Source: Cardinalis cardinalis (taxonomy: Eukaryota > Chordata > Aves > Passeriformes > Cardinalidae). Taken from it: 64,000 nucleotides of DNA. The first letter of the stretch is position 1, and the number at the start of each line of letters is the position of its first letter. The notes under the pieces are model-generated. The model worked only from the letters and a program-made list of their open reading frames with translations. It was not told where the DNA came from and did not search any database. The translations under genes and the position numbers were made by a program. Shown piece after piece: positions 13,301 through 28,300 of the stretch. The DNA lies in the NCBI GenBank assembly GCA_014549065.1, contig JACDOX010000038.1:1134872-1198871 (forward strand). Direction: 5' to 3'.

Positions 13301-16300
13301 CTAATAAGGCACCATTAAGATTAAGTATGTCCAGATTAAATAGAGAACTGAATAAAGCAGAAGGACTCATGTCTGTCACGCACCTCTGAGTAATACCCCA
13401 TTTAAAGAATGATTTGGTTCTGTAAGTGTAAGGGTAACATATATTTAAGGTCACAGTTTTAGACAAGGGAGAACTAAACAAGAGAACAGAATTTCTGGCA
13501 CCTCTGCTCTCCACGTTGTTTTGAAAAATCAGCTTGCATATTAAAAACGCTTGTCTAAAATCAAGCTTATGAGTCAGTCCATAGTTCCTAACTTTCAAAA
13601 GGCTGGGAGCCTTGTATGTGCAGTAGTAACATAACTAAACGGCATGAAACATANGTAAGCTGGGCAAGCAATCAATCACAGGAAAGAGGGGAGTCATGTA
13701 CACAGCTCACAAACCTGCCTCTTGACTACAGGGCTTTGTCTGGAGTCTCTGAGCTGAATCCCACAGCCAGTAGGCTTAATTTGGGCATAGTCTTCATGTT
13801 GAGGTACATAACATTAAATTCACTTGCACAGCATGTACAGAGGCAGTTGTATAAATATCAGACAGAAAATGCCTGGTAGTGCTGACATAATATAACCATC
13901 TCAACAATATTAGGTCAGTGCTACCTNTTCTCTCTTCCTGTAGCAGTCCTGGCTACTGCATTGCAATGGTAGAGTTGAAAAGGTAAACAGAAAACTGGTC
14001 TCAGCAACTGAGCCTACAGCCTGCCTGGACAGCTGCTGCCTCTCCCAGCTGCCTTCCCCTATCACACAGCAGTAATGCATCNAGACTTCGATGATGCATA
14101 GAAAATGGCTGTGGGACCCCATACCCAAGGAAAGCAAATAAGGAAAGAACAGGCTGTCTGTGCCAGAAAAAGCTCTCTAGTTCTGAGATAAATTCCTGTC
14201 TCTAGCAGAGACTTTCACAAATAAAGGGCAGAGAGATGTCTGCACAATCATCTCTACTGACATGGATGTGCTTCATATGACATTCAGGAATGTAATCCAA
14301 TGTCTCTGTTCTCTGAGAGAGCACCTCAGACCTGGAGCATGGAGAAGACAAGTGGGACAGTGTGTCATCATGACTACATTCACTCCCAGATGAACACACA
14401 GAGCACAAATGACATGAACCAACGGCCACAGCCTCTCTGGTCCTGGCAAATGCACCACTGTGTTGATCGGTTCCTTCCTACGCAGAAGCTCAAGGTCTCA
14501 GATGAAGGCACTAACCATCTGCTATATCTCATCCAGGCAATTATTTAAAACAGATAAGCAAAGAAGTCATCCTTGGAAGGACATTCATTCTTGTTTCACT
14601 GTACCATGCAGAGGCCTTTCCACTCCACTAGTGCATTCTGAGGCTTAGGTTATTCATCTCATAAGTTTTCTTTCCATCTGACAGTATATTTATCCCTGCA
14701 TATTGCACTGTTTTATTAGTCCATCTAAATTCAGATTGATTATGCTCTTTCCACAACTGAAAGGTGAATTGTCAAAGCCTGTGACTTATTACAACTCACT
14801 TTAAAGACTGGAACAGAGCTAAATGAATTTATTTCTGCAAGAGCATATGGCAAGGCAGAAAAGGGAAAGCAGGAATGTCATACCTTTCAGGGAAGGGAGA
14901 CACCATTTACGTTTTGCTTATTGACAGACCTGCTTCAGTTTATGGAGTGATAGATTCCAGAGTACTGCCAAAGGCAACAGCGTGGACAAGCCTCATGGGA
15001 CACTTCACCTCCTTAATTTGTCCCGATAGGTAAACTCATTGCTCACTTTTACTAATGCTCTGCAATGGTATCAAATGCCTGGATGTTGTTACCTACCCTG
15101 CAATATCATCCAACTGTGAAAGAACTGCCCTACTTGAGAGCCCTCCTGGCAATCATTTCANTAACATCAGATATTAAAATTTAGCCATAGCCTCTTAGAT
15201 CAGAACAAACACGTTCTGTAATGCCCAGTGGATGCCCACTCAGAGTTAAGCCTTGCTTCCTCTTACTTCTTTACCATCTGCTGACATGGGTTTGCCTTCT
15301 CAATGATAGTTAGTTTTAATTTCTCTAAGGGACTGGAGAAGAAATATCACAGTTCTTAGCTTTTGCCCTTACAAGCAAATCTCATGTTCTTCTGTGGAAA
15401 ACTTAGCAAATATTTACTAGGTGACTGGCTCAACAGTCATGAGACAAGAGGCCACTGATGGGGAGGGGTGACAGGAAGGTGAGAACAGTGGAAGTGAGAA
15501 AAGGCCTCTAAGCAGCCCTCAGGACACGACTGTGTCATGATTACACGACACAGGGTTAATAGAGCTCATCACACCAGCTAAAGGCAAACACACCAGCCTG
15601 CTACTTCAAGGCCCCTTTCTCTCCTGAACTGATTAATTTTCCCTGTCACAAGACTATTATTTTATCTTTTAAGAGCAATAAAACATGTTATTTGCAGTCC
15701 TAAAAACTCAAGAGTACTTCAAAATTCTCTGACAAGAGTACCCAGTTAAAATGAGACAAAATGAAAACCTCAAACAAACAGAAAGCTGTGCCCTCAAGAC
15801 CTGTTCTCTGCACACTGCTTTTTCAAAGTTCTTGTTCATTATATCCGTCTCATCTAGGAGCAGCAAAGCTTTGCTCCCAAATTTGCAGAACAGCTTCTTC
15901 AAAGGCTGGCACTGAATAATCTGAAGTACCCAGCTGTGTATCTGGATAGAGGAAGGAATGGAATTCTTCATGACATACATCAGCATAACTCTTCAGATCC
16001 CTGTCCAGCCAGCTCTCAGAGGATCCCTTCCTGTCACAGTAGATGGATGACAGAGAAAGAGATAACACACATACAAGGTCCCATTTTCCACATAAGGCTT
16101 CCCTGGCAGGTGGAAGTCTGTGTATACACATATGGCCCCTTCTATCAAAATCCTTGGTTTCATAACATCACTAAAAGCTTTAAGAACTAAAAAGCCCCCA
16201 AAATCAGGGCCAAGACAGCAGCCCGTCCTTGTGAAAGCCACATACCAGTAAAATAAGCAAAATGCTGGAATTGCTCTTCAGAATGGGAAGCAATGGGTTA

Positions 16301-19300
16301 GCACTGTTCAGCTGATCAGATGAGCCAAAATCAGCTTCTTCAGCCTCAGTCTGCTTGCAGTCCTCCCAGGAAAACCAGAGTTGGAGGACTTGGTGTCCAA
16401 ATCTCCCCATGAGCTCAGGGTAGCGCAGGAAGAATTTCAGCAGGAGAGGACAATGGACATAGACCAAACTCAGATCTGGAAGATTATCCAGGATCCTTTT
16501 TATGGTAGACAAAGACCTCTGGTAAAGAAGGAAAGGGGAAGTGAGACAGAGAACAAAATAATCACTAATACTGAATATAAAGCATCTGAAGTGATGAGAC
16601 TTCACTGCAAGAAAGAGTCACACTGCCTTTTCAGCAGACAATCAAACACATGAGTTAAACATTTTGTGAAGCCCATTTCCATCACAAAAGCTAAGAAACC
16701 CGTAGGCTTTATACAGAGCTCAAAGCTGTGCAAGAGCAAAGAGCCATGTGGGAACACTAGAAAGCCTGCTGCAGAGGCTGGAGATGTGTTTGGGAGCCTG
16801 AGCTATGAAATGCGTTATATTCTCTGTGTGAATCCACAGCCTATCCAACGCAGTTACACTTCCCACGCATACACAAGTTTATTCTGCCATATCTATATTC
16901 CCCTGTGGATTTACATAGTTAATTTTCCAGAGCGTAGATGCACTGCACAGTCTTCACTCATTCACTGCTCACCACCTATGCCAAAATACTTTCTNCAAGA
17001 AGGTTGATGTGATTAGAGAGAAACCTTAGTTTCAACAAAAAGGCTCCAAGAGGTAGGAATGAAATCTCTTACCANGTCCAGGGCTTTGCCTTTGTCCTGA
17101 CAGACAGCAAGGAGGTAAAGTGCAGCTCTGAGTATGAGTGGAGGGGGACAGTCTCCATGGTCCTGTGCTGACAGGAGACAATTTCTTATAGCTAGAAATA
17201 ATTCTGCATCTGGAACAAACCTGCATTGAAGGAGATTGGAGTGGAAACAGTAACAACAGATATGCTTTACCCACCAACACATGGTATGTAAGGGCCACTT
17301 GCTTTGTATAGTCTTGACTCACCTGTCCCCAAAGGTGTAGGCAAAGTATAAGAGCAGTACAAAACAGTGCTGGTGGCTGCAAAGAGACTGATCCAAAAAG
17401 AAAGGCTCAGGGGTTTCAGACAGGAGGAGAAGGCTTTCNGCAATGGTGTAGTTTAACTGAGGCAGACCCTTCTGCAGGAGCTCAGACATCTCCTGCTCTA
17501 GAAATAAAAACATAAGCAGGCAGCAAATGATGAGCAATGTCTATAGAACAACTCCACAGTCTGCATACACAAAGCACACCTCTGTGATTTGGCACCAATA
17601 GTGGTGTGAGACCTGACTTAACAGAGCTGGCTTTAAGGATGAAAAGACAGTTTAAGGATGAAAAAACACAATCTGTTTGAGATTCTGAGCCCTTTGCTGA
17701 TGCTGCCTGTATGGCAACCAACCACTGCTAATGGGAAAAGTGGCTTTTCTGATGTAGGAACTTTCACCTCATTTGTTTGGGACTTACCTATTATGGAAAG
17801 TTACAGTACAGACAGGAAATCTTTATAGAGTATGCCAGAGGGAAAAAATTACCTTTATCTGAAGATATGCCACTTGACTGTGGCAAGTAATTTTGTTTCA
17901 ATTAAGCATGCACATCTGTGCTAATAAATGCCCCCATGTAAACAAAACCATAGGCAGATGAAACGCATTCTTTCAGGTAGGGTTCCAAACTCTTCAAAAG
18001 ACATTTCCTGAGTGTTTTCTGTGCTGGTCCTTGCTGGATAAGCTTAAAAACAAGCTGGGGAAAAAAATCTCTCAGTCAAGCTTTGTGTGTCCTCCCTTCC
18101 CTTCTCCTTTGTCCTCTTCTCATTTTTTTTTTCACCTGTTGCCTAAACAGAGGGTGGCAGGGCCTTAAACTAAATTAAGCAATTTTTCTCTTTCCCCAAA
18201 CTTGCCCTCCTGAGAAGAAGTTCTCGTCTTCTCTGTGGCTGAGTAAAGGTTCAGGCATAAGCTGCAGAGGAAGCTGGAACAGGTGTGATTCAGGACAGGA
18301 TTGCTGTGAAGAAGAGCAGAAAGAGACAGTAAAGGAGGCTAGAAATATCCTCTTCCTGCTTCTGATATCTCACACTGTCTGCCAGAACCTCATTTCACTG
18401 AATGATCACATAAAAGCACCTGCCCCATCACAAGAAGACTCCAGGAGCNAGCCTAGGCTTCCAGGAAAATTATGAGTTCCCAATGGACTGTCAGCTCACA
18501 GATGTGGAGGTGTGTGCAGTGACAACAGTGAACATGTTCATACCTTGAGCCAGTGTGAATACAGTGNGGTACTCCCACAGCCATCACACCTTGTCTACAC
18601 AGAGTCCTGCAAGGACAGGACCCCTAACACTGCAGGGAATGGGAGGTGTTTGAGGGTAGCTCACAATGCATGATTCCACTGGCAAACAACACTTAGATTT
18701 TTTTAGCATTGACATTGCCANGGATGAACACTGAAGAATGCCAAAACAGCAACTAAAAGGGCGAGAACTGCTATTTCCAGGTATTTCTTTCTCTCCAACT
18801 ATTTCCTTGCAGAACAGGACATAAGCAGACACCTGTAACATACCATCCTTGGCACAGTACAGGGCTCTATTCAGAAACCTGGATCACTCCCACCACATAC
18901 CATTCACAGGCACAAATGCCCCCACTCGAAGTTCCATACTAGAAAACTGGACTAGGAGTGCTCTGTGTTTTGTTTACTTTTTAAAGGAGGTACAGTCACA
19001 GAAAACAGGAGGTAAAATATCTCTGCAGACCTACAGAGAGTCTCCCCAAATACTCCTCAACCTAGAAATCGCAGCCTCTACTACAGGAAACTTTTACAAT
19101 GCCTGCTACTGAAGTTATCCTCCTTCCCCCCATTTCTAATATATTATCACACCATGAGGAACAACAGCAGTGGTAGTAAATGCTTAGGAAGCCAGAGCTC
19201 AGATGGAACTGATGCTACTGGTACTTCTCTTCAGAACACCCACTGATCTGACTACTCCAAAGTCAGGCTGCTTTATCTCTAACTCACGACAGAGCACAGA

Positions 19301-22300
19301 ATTCTCACAATGCTGTGTAAATCCATCCGCCCCCTACCAAACTGCTTCTCCCTTCTCCCACATCAAGCTCTTCCATTGTCAGTAACCATTTCCATTTTTC
19401 AGTAAGACACAACCATTCCTGAGTCTCTCATCTTGCCTAATCAGGTATTAGATAAGGCATGATCTACTTTCCCATCTGGAAATTTTAGGCTCACTAACAA
19501 CGCACACATCACAATACCTCTGTACAGAACAAAATCTGGCCTTCAGCTCCAGGGTCAGTCGGATGAAGGACGAGGATGCTAGATAGAAAGCAAGACAGAG
19601 ATGTCAAAGGAGCACAGAACATATATAATAAGAAAAAGAATAAGCAGGTCCCACAACCACACCACACATCTCCATACAAGCCTAGCGAAGAGGGCAGGCC
19701 ATCTCAGTAAGAATATACATATTAGGCTGCCTCTCAGAAAATAAACTACTCCAAGTTTGGGTGTGAGGAGAGTATCTGAGATTAATTTGTTTTCTCAGGA
19801 GGAAAAGTGAAGATTTGCCTGTTTCACATATTTAGAACAGAGGAATTGTCTACATCACTTCTCCGATGTGTGAAGAATAAGGCATACATAGACTAAACTA
19901 GGATTTCTACATAGTAAAATCCCACCAACAATTCCAGCATAATCCCTGTNTACAGGAACAGCCAATTCAATTCTGAATTATTCCAGAGGGAAGGATAAAG
20001 CTGACACAACATTCTTATCCAAAATNAAACCTGTCCCATCATCATTGCTAGACCAAATAACTTTTTCATCCTGCTGAACACAACTATGCATTCTATTCTT
20101 CCTCATACAAACTTGTAATAGAATCCTCCCCGTAGAGTCTCAATGTTAGGCTCATTGCCTCAGTAATATGCAGTAGCAGCAAGTTACACCAGTTAACAGC
20201 ACAGAGAAGACAACTCCACAATACCCTCCTACCCAGCTTCTTGGAGAACTTATTCTTCATGCTTGGCACCACTGTAAAGAGGGTACTGAGTGCTGAGATG
20301 AAAACCTCTGTCACTGATGGGCTGACAGNCCTTTCCAGATAGCTCTGTGGGAAGATAAATACATCAGGTGCACAAGATGCTATAAACACTGAAGGCAGCA
20401 GCTTCCTTCCAGCCTCCTGCCTGCCCAGAAAGTCACGTTTCTAAATCCAACCAAATGGAGTAGCAGTTCTTTTACCAAAATGCCTGGCAGCAGAGCAGGC
20501 TCACAGAGCACTTTGAACACAACTAACTCCCCCTGCCAGCACTATGAGCTGTGCTGGTAACTCTGCCAGACATCCCACCAGACAAGAAACTTCTCCTGGA
20601 TTCCAGCAGGCAACCAGTTCAGGCCTTCACGCACAGTGGCTGACACTACTGCCCACATTGCCCTGGGAGTTACTGCTCTCACAGGTCAGATGGATATTTC
20701 TACACAACATAGGACATATGTTTAAGTGCAGCTGATCTCAGCAACACTTAACACCTGTGCTTCAGTGTTTCCCTGAGCAGTGGCAAACACAGGCATTTGA
20801 GCTCTCTACAGAATCCAGCCCTGAACTGTTTAGAACAGAATGACTCAACTCGCTTTTGTTGAAGGTCACTGGACAATTTTCTCACAGTCCATTAATTTTT
20901 ACCCAAGTTCAATGAGCAAGAAACATCACAGACTCCAGCTCTGCCAAACTGGACATGCACTGCACCCTCCTGTCAGGGAGGAGAACAGCAGTGCCACTGC
21001 AGCTGCCTACCAAGAGATCGGTTAAGAAAATGCCAACCAAAACATCTCCAAGCTCCTAACAACTGCAAGAATCCATACACCAGTGCCCGTCACAAAGCAC
21101 AAGCAAACTTTACTGAATGTTAGGAACCATGACAAAAGTCCCATTCTTTTGACAATTCTGCTTGAAGTGTCTTAGGGACAGGCCTGTATGGAGCACTAAA
21201 GCACTCCTGAGTCTCCACAGCTACTTTTTAAATCATGTCACAGGCCTTACTGAGGCACAATGCTCAATACTGCCCATGCAGACTGGGCAGCCTCATCAGT
21301 ACCTTCCGGGAAGAAGCACAGAAATGAAATTGCAGGTGCAAACCATGGCAGCTCTCTGGGACACTGGCAAGTTTTTAAAAAGTAGCAGAAGGGGAAACAA
21401 GAGCTCAGGCACGCTTAATTTCCTGACACATCTGGAGCTGCAATGGATTCCACAGCATGGTAGGTAAGCTAAGGGATGGCACAGTCTGAACAAAGACACA
21501 TGGAAACTTTATTAATTTCTGCACCCTCTGAGAGCATACACCACCATTTGCATGAACTGTGTAATTCCATATTTGGCTGTGGAAAAGTGGCAAATGGCAC
21601 AGNTGTTCTCGGTTTACTGGATGTGCCCTCTTCCCAAAAAAACCCCACTTGTGCAACTCACTCTTGGTGCTTGAAAGCACCTTTCCAGGTACTCATGGAA
21701 CAGACCAAGTTCAAAAGAAATCTTACCATGACCATGGGGATGCAGAGACTGTCACAAATCCTCAGCAGGAACTCAGAGAAGTTGCTTAGTGTGTCTTTGC
21801 TCTCAGAGTTGGGGGCAGTGAAAGCATTCTCCTGGGCCATGAAGTCACCCTGGAATTCCACTGCTAACCTATAAACACACAGTGGATAACAGAGGAAAGA
21901 GGAAACCTCCTCACTCTGTAAAGGAAGCCAGGAGATACTACATATTAATCACAATTTTCACCATAAAGGACCCACAAACACTCAATGGGTTGGAAACAGA
22001 GCAATCTGGCAATCACACTCAGTTACCTCTTGAGTGAAGCTATTAAAAGTCATCAAGGTTGTGCAACAGTACACATTGGGAAAGGAAGACTTAGTTTCTG
22101 TGAAGAAAGCATGTGTTGTGGGAAGCTCTGGTGTGGCAAGTCTGGTTTTCAGCCATACCAGAGTGCCTGATGCACAATACAGCAAACCTTGTGAAAATCA
22201 GCCAAGGGACCATTTACCTGATATAAAATCCATGACAGAACCTGAGTGCCCTCTAACACGACCCCGAAACTCTGGGTCAGTGCAAAAAGGCATGTCTGAT

Positions 22301-25300
22301 TCTGACTGAATTACCTCAGCCAGCCCAAGTGATGCAAGGCAAAAACTAATTTGGCCAGACCACCCTAAAAACTGATCCTGATTCATTCTGATTCATACAC
22401 AAACTCATCTACCACTGTCTGATGTGCAGCTAAGGATGCCAAATAGCTCTGATCCAGCAGAAGAGGTAAAGTTGGTGCCTATAAACCCACTTCCAGTAAC
22501 AGGTCACAGNCATGAGCAAATCCAAGGCCAGCATCTGGAGCAGAGACACACTTGTTAAATGGTTAATCCCCTCTGGCAGTGAAACCACATAGCATAGGAA
22601 TCTGGTTTCACACATACTTTCCAATAGTTCTTACATTATCAGCAGTTTTGGNGAATTTTCAAGCAGTCCATTAAAGNCCAAAGACATGAAATAAACTGAT
22701 AGGTCCCATGCAAATTTCACGGGAGACATATTCAGGTGTCACAAATTTTTCACTATTAATACATACCCCTGACTCTGCTGTTACACTGATCAGGGCCATG
22801 CACTGAACTCACCTGTGATATTTCTGTGGTGGGGCTGGGTGGAGGAACATAGTCACAAGGACAGAAGAATGGACAGACATGAACACACACCACCCACTCA
22901 CCCACCTTCCTGACTTGTCCTCACCTGCAAGCATTTCTGAAACTCTCCAGGGTATGGAGCAAGAACTGACCCTGTCTCTGAGGAACTCTACCAAGATTTC
23001 TGTTTGCTGAGTGACTCTGAGACACTGAGAATAGGAGATCGCCCTGTTAAAGGAGAGAAGTCTTTAAAATCTTATGTCTACTTTCAGAAAAAAAATAGCT
23101 TTCTCCTCTGACACCAGCAGCAGGAGGAACAACAGATTTCACTTACTCCTTCACACAACAATTTTTTTACTACCGTGCTTTCCCAGAGAAGGCAGAGTTA
23201 AACAGCTTGTGTGCTCTTCCTAGGGAGGACAGAGTTACAGAGCTATTAATTCTGCACTATGCTCTCTTTAGAGTCTGTATTACCATGATTTGATCTCAGT
23301 TTTAAGCATTTCAGCTAATGGAGCTTTAAATCCTTCTGAGAAAACTTTGTACTTTCTAAAATTTTCTTCCAAATACTCTTCAGACAACACAGAATAGTTC
23401 TTCTTGCTTAGAAATGAAATCTTAGAAGTTCTTCTACTTAGGCTCAGAGTTTCAAGCAGCTATCCATGTACTAATTCTTGTTCCCACACAGCATCCCACT
23501 GAGTTAAGCCTGAAAGCCAACTGAAGCGTCAGAGTTAATCATTTGCCCAAACTGGAAACAACTTGGAACTCAAAATCTGCCTTTAAGCCTTAACCTTTTG
23601 TGGTGGTCTTCTCTATAATACCAGAGGAGGGCACAGCTACACACTGGTGCCTGGCAGTTCAGAACTCCTTCTCCATTTCACGCTGAGATACCTTGGCAGA
23701 GGTATCATCATTTCCCCTTTTCCCCCTTTAAACACAGCCTGCATATCCTCACTGTCTAATTTCCTTCCTCTGAAGCTCCTAATTCTGAAAGGGACACCTA
23801 GCTCTGTGTGTGTAGAAACTGACTGGCCAACATCTTCCTATGGGACAGAAAGCACTTCTGCCTTCTTCAGGCAGAGAAGGACAACATCTGGTACCACAGA
23901 ACTTGGGTCTAAAAAATGTTAATAATGAATTTGGAGTTCTGTTACTCATTTGAGTATTGAGGTGTTCTCCCCACTACTGGCACGAAATCTAAACCTACAT
24001 GGCTCTAAGCCTACACCAAGAAGGCTCAGCCCTTGACTTTTCATTAACCATCTACACCTGGGGCTCCTCTCAGAAGCGCAGAGGTCCCAGCAGCACACCA
24101 CACAAACTACAGATGCCAGGAACAGGAAAGGGTTTATAGTTAAATAGTAGCTAACAACTCCCTTGCTGAGGGATCACAGTGCATTTATGATGAGACTCCT
24201 GATCTGAATGTAGAACAAGAAATGTTGATTGCTGAAAAAATTGATTGACCAATGCAGCCTACAAGGTGAGGGTGGGAAGAAGGGGAAGTTCAAATGGCTT
24301 TGGAGTACTGGACACATAAAGAGAGTAGCAGGCTCAAGTAGTGCCCCACAGAACTTCACTGATTTCGAAGGATATCATTCACCAGCATCCATCTTCATCT
24401 GCTTCAAAGTCTGGTACCATCTCAAGGCAAGAGGATCAAAAAAAATAGCGGAGAACCAAACAGCCACGGGGGATGTAAGCAAGGGGATGGAACACATATA
24501 AAACACCAACATAGGAAGATCCTCACTGTCCTGCTCGGTCCTACCAACAATCAACAGCTTTTGACTTACTGCATGCCTCTTACTACTCTGTGGTGGGAAA
24601 AGGTCAGCACATCGCTTCAGCACTGCCTCCAGAAGCTTCTGCAGTTCTTCATATGGGACTGGAGGGGAGCTCAGATGGTCCTTCCTTAACAAGTGAAGAC
24701 AAAGACAAGATGCACAGTCCCTGCAGGGGACATTCCACTAGGAAGGCAACACCATCAGAAATAACTGCTCTTCTGATGGAAATATGCCACTGCCACTTCT
24801 CTCCAGCACAGCATAGTAATGCCACAATATCGGAATAGTGTCTTCACCCACACATAACACACCCACCAAACACACCCTCAGGGCTCTGCTCCCACCACAG
24901 TCAGGAAGCCCATGACTGTCCAGAGTCTTATGCTTATTATTCTTATCAATCTGGATGGGGCACAGAGTGACAAAGCCACAGCAGCTGCTGTACAAGCCTG
25001 CCTGGAACACTAGGTCCTTCCTGCAATGACTTGCTGCCTGCCACAGCTTCATTGCTCTGGCAGCTTTGCTGAGGTGGGTGGGAAGCTGGCTCTGCTGTAC
25101 CCACGCTTGCCTCAGCCACAAGTCCCACTGCGGAGCACGTTCACCCACACAGCCACAGGGGAACTGCAAAGCCCAAGATGGTATCAACAGATCTGAAGAA
25201 AAGTCTGCAAATACATTCCTGCCTACCTCAGGAAAGCAGTCACAGCTTTTATAGCCTCCACTGCCACCTCCAGCACTGGGCAGTTCACTGTCTCCATCAA

Positions 25301-28300
25301 AACATCAATGGCTTCTATGCATACACCTCGGTTGGTGAACAATTTGATTTCCACTGGTTGCCTGTGAAGACAAAACAAAGCAAGCAAGGAGAATGTTGTC
25401 AGAGGTAGGTAACTGTAGTGCCCTTCCCTCATTTCAGCAAATGGACAGCTGAGCCATGAGATTGCCACCATGTTTTTCAGTATTGAGAGCCAGCTGCTCT
25501 CAAGGAGGTACTCTCACACTTGAGCAGGTAGAGGGTTTGCTATATAAAGAGGAAATTTCAGCCAGTCTAAAGCAGTACCACGATAAAATATGATAAAACA
25601 CAGTCATTGTGTGACTACTCCAAAACACTGTCATGAAAAGCACAAGAAAAACAAGTCTTGCAAAATATAGTGATCTCCGTGCCTTGGACTCACATCTGCT
25701 CTGGCTTTTGTGAGTTCATCTAGCAACTTAAAACATCACCATCCTAGAGAATAATGCCATGAGAATAGCTTCTCTCACTGCACTCCTAATGCCAGATGCT
25801 GCCAGGGCAGGAACCTTCACAAACTTGAAAAGTAAACGGGAAAATAAACACAATCCAACTGCTTTGACAATCCTTTTTGACAGTGAGCATTTTGGTCATC
25901 TGTGACCCAACACCTCTGAGCATTCAGCATGAGAGCATGGAGGGACAACAGGCCATTAATCCCATTATTGGACAGAGCTGTGTAAATGGCAGACTGTGCT
26001 CATTTGGCTCCTGGCAAGTCAGGTACAGTTGGGAGGGCAGGGGGAAGACAGGCAGTTACATGTAGACAAGAGGCACAAGCAACCTGCCAGAGGGTCCCTC
26101 CAAAGTGAAGCAAGAAAAGCAGCACAGCATGACAGGAGCCAGATTTGGGAGCCAAAACTATTCCCTGTTATTCAATTTTCACAGTCGTGCCTGACTGACG
26201 AAAGCCAGGAGCACATGCTCTCATGCACAAATGGGAAAGCAAAGTGAACTTCAGTAGAAATTACACTAGTAGCCCAGTTACATGGCAAAAAGGGAACAGA
26301 AGAAGAACCACTCTTTTTAGTCACTCAGTGGGATGGAACCCAGGCTTCGCAGCCACCTCACATTCTGCTGTGAGAAAAAGCTGTGAGGTGGGCATGGCAA
26401 GGAAAAGGACTTGTGGAACTCAGGCATCAGGAGCCAAGCCACAAGTGATGCACTGAACTTCCAAGTTACTTCTACTCACACTAGGTAATTCTATTAATCC
26501 TCTACATCTCCTTTCCTTAATCACCGATCTTCTGAAGTAAAACACATCAGGAAGAAAAAAAGTCTTCACTGACTCATGCAGGGAAGAAGGGATGGAGGAG
26601 TATTGCTGACTCATTCAAGCAGCACAAACCCACTTTCAAGATGGTGCACTGTGATATCTTTGGGGCCTGGGGGGAAAGTGTTAAGGGCAGAACTCTTGCA
26701 GCTTCCTGCAACCTCTCATCTTTGGGCCCCAAACTGCACCTGCCACTTTGATTATGCTGGGAGAGACAAGGGTCACTCCAGGGACAGCTACCCAACATTC
26801 CTGACATACTGCCAAGGGGAGCAGTACCTCCTGCNTGGACCTCACCAGAATATGTGGCTCACTTACACAAGAGAATCCAGCTGCAAGCTAAAACCAAGAT
26901 GAGAGGTTCCAGCACAAGATCCCTTTCCCCACTATGATATAATTTTAAATAAAACGTGATTTCTAAGGCAAAGCTCAGAGAAACAGAATGGGTGTACAAG
27001 AAAATGAGAGGAACAGCACAGAATGTTCTCTTTGTTTTACAAGCATAAATGCTGTAATTAATGTTCCCCATATCCCAGTTTCTCTTTTTGACAGATCCCA
27101 CACTGGCATCACCACACTGTTCTAGCACTGTTGCTTTTTCTTCTCCTTTTTACCCTGCCACTTGCTACAAAATTGACTATGACATTTCCAAAATTCTGCT
27201 CAAGGGCTCTCTTGGGGGATCTAAGTGACAAAAACGAGACTCTGTCACTAGCATGACAGGATAGGAACAAGATCATAAAGGCAAGAACAGGAAGCACAGA
27301 AGAAAAACAAGCCAGTGTATATTATTTCTCAGCAGAAAACAAGAGGAAAAAAGTGACAGAAGACATTAATATTTCAGCCTAGAATTTGTTTTTGCAGTTT
27401 GAATTTAGCTCAGATGATGACAGAAGACCAGAGGCCATGGAATTTGCATGCTTTGTTTTGCCATAGAGGCACACTTAGCAGGAGCTGGCCTGCTCACATA
27501 TGCCTGGACCTTCCTGGCCTTCTCTCCTGCTCTGTCTACAGCTGAAAAGAGATTTCACCTCCCTAACTGGCAAGGAAGCAGGAAGATTTAGTGGTGGATG
27601 TAAGTCCTATAAACAGGACAAGCTGGGAGGTTCGGAAACAACCATTAGGCCTTTCTTTGAAGAATAAAAGAGATGAGATTGTTCAGCACCATCTTTCAAA
27701 CACAAAAACTCTAGTGTGTAGATATCTGGTCTTGGAAGAAAATCTTAAAAGCAAAAGCCTCACTCACAGTCTCCATTTTGGAGTACCAAACTCTGCCTAC
27801 AAGCCTGACAGGGTACTCCCTTACCGTTTCAGTATTTCAGTGAAGAGCAGGAGCCCTTGTTTGTGCAACTCCACATTGTTCAGCAGCAGGACACCTTGGA
27901 GACTCCTCACCAGAGATTCAATGCCTGTACACATTAAGAGAAGTCACAGAGAGGCTTTTATGTTCCAGATTCCAGAATGGAAGCAAAATTAATTTTTAAA
28001 AAGAAGAAAGATTTGAACAATTATTTTTCTGAGCTACTGACAGAAACAAGTGTCCAAAACTGTGAGTGTTCACTCAGCTCCCTCATAACATGCCTCAACC
28101 TTCACTGCTGGAGATAAGACCCAAAGAACAGAAGGAATGTAACCATTTTTCCTAAATCCACTCTTGGCATACCCACAGAAACACTTAATAGTAACTCAGA
28201 GAATGTCAGTCATGATAACTGGTTATTATAATGAATTGGAGCTCATCAGAAACTCATTGGGACAATGACACTACAAATTCAAGCTATGTTGGACATCACA

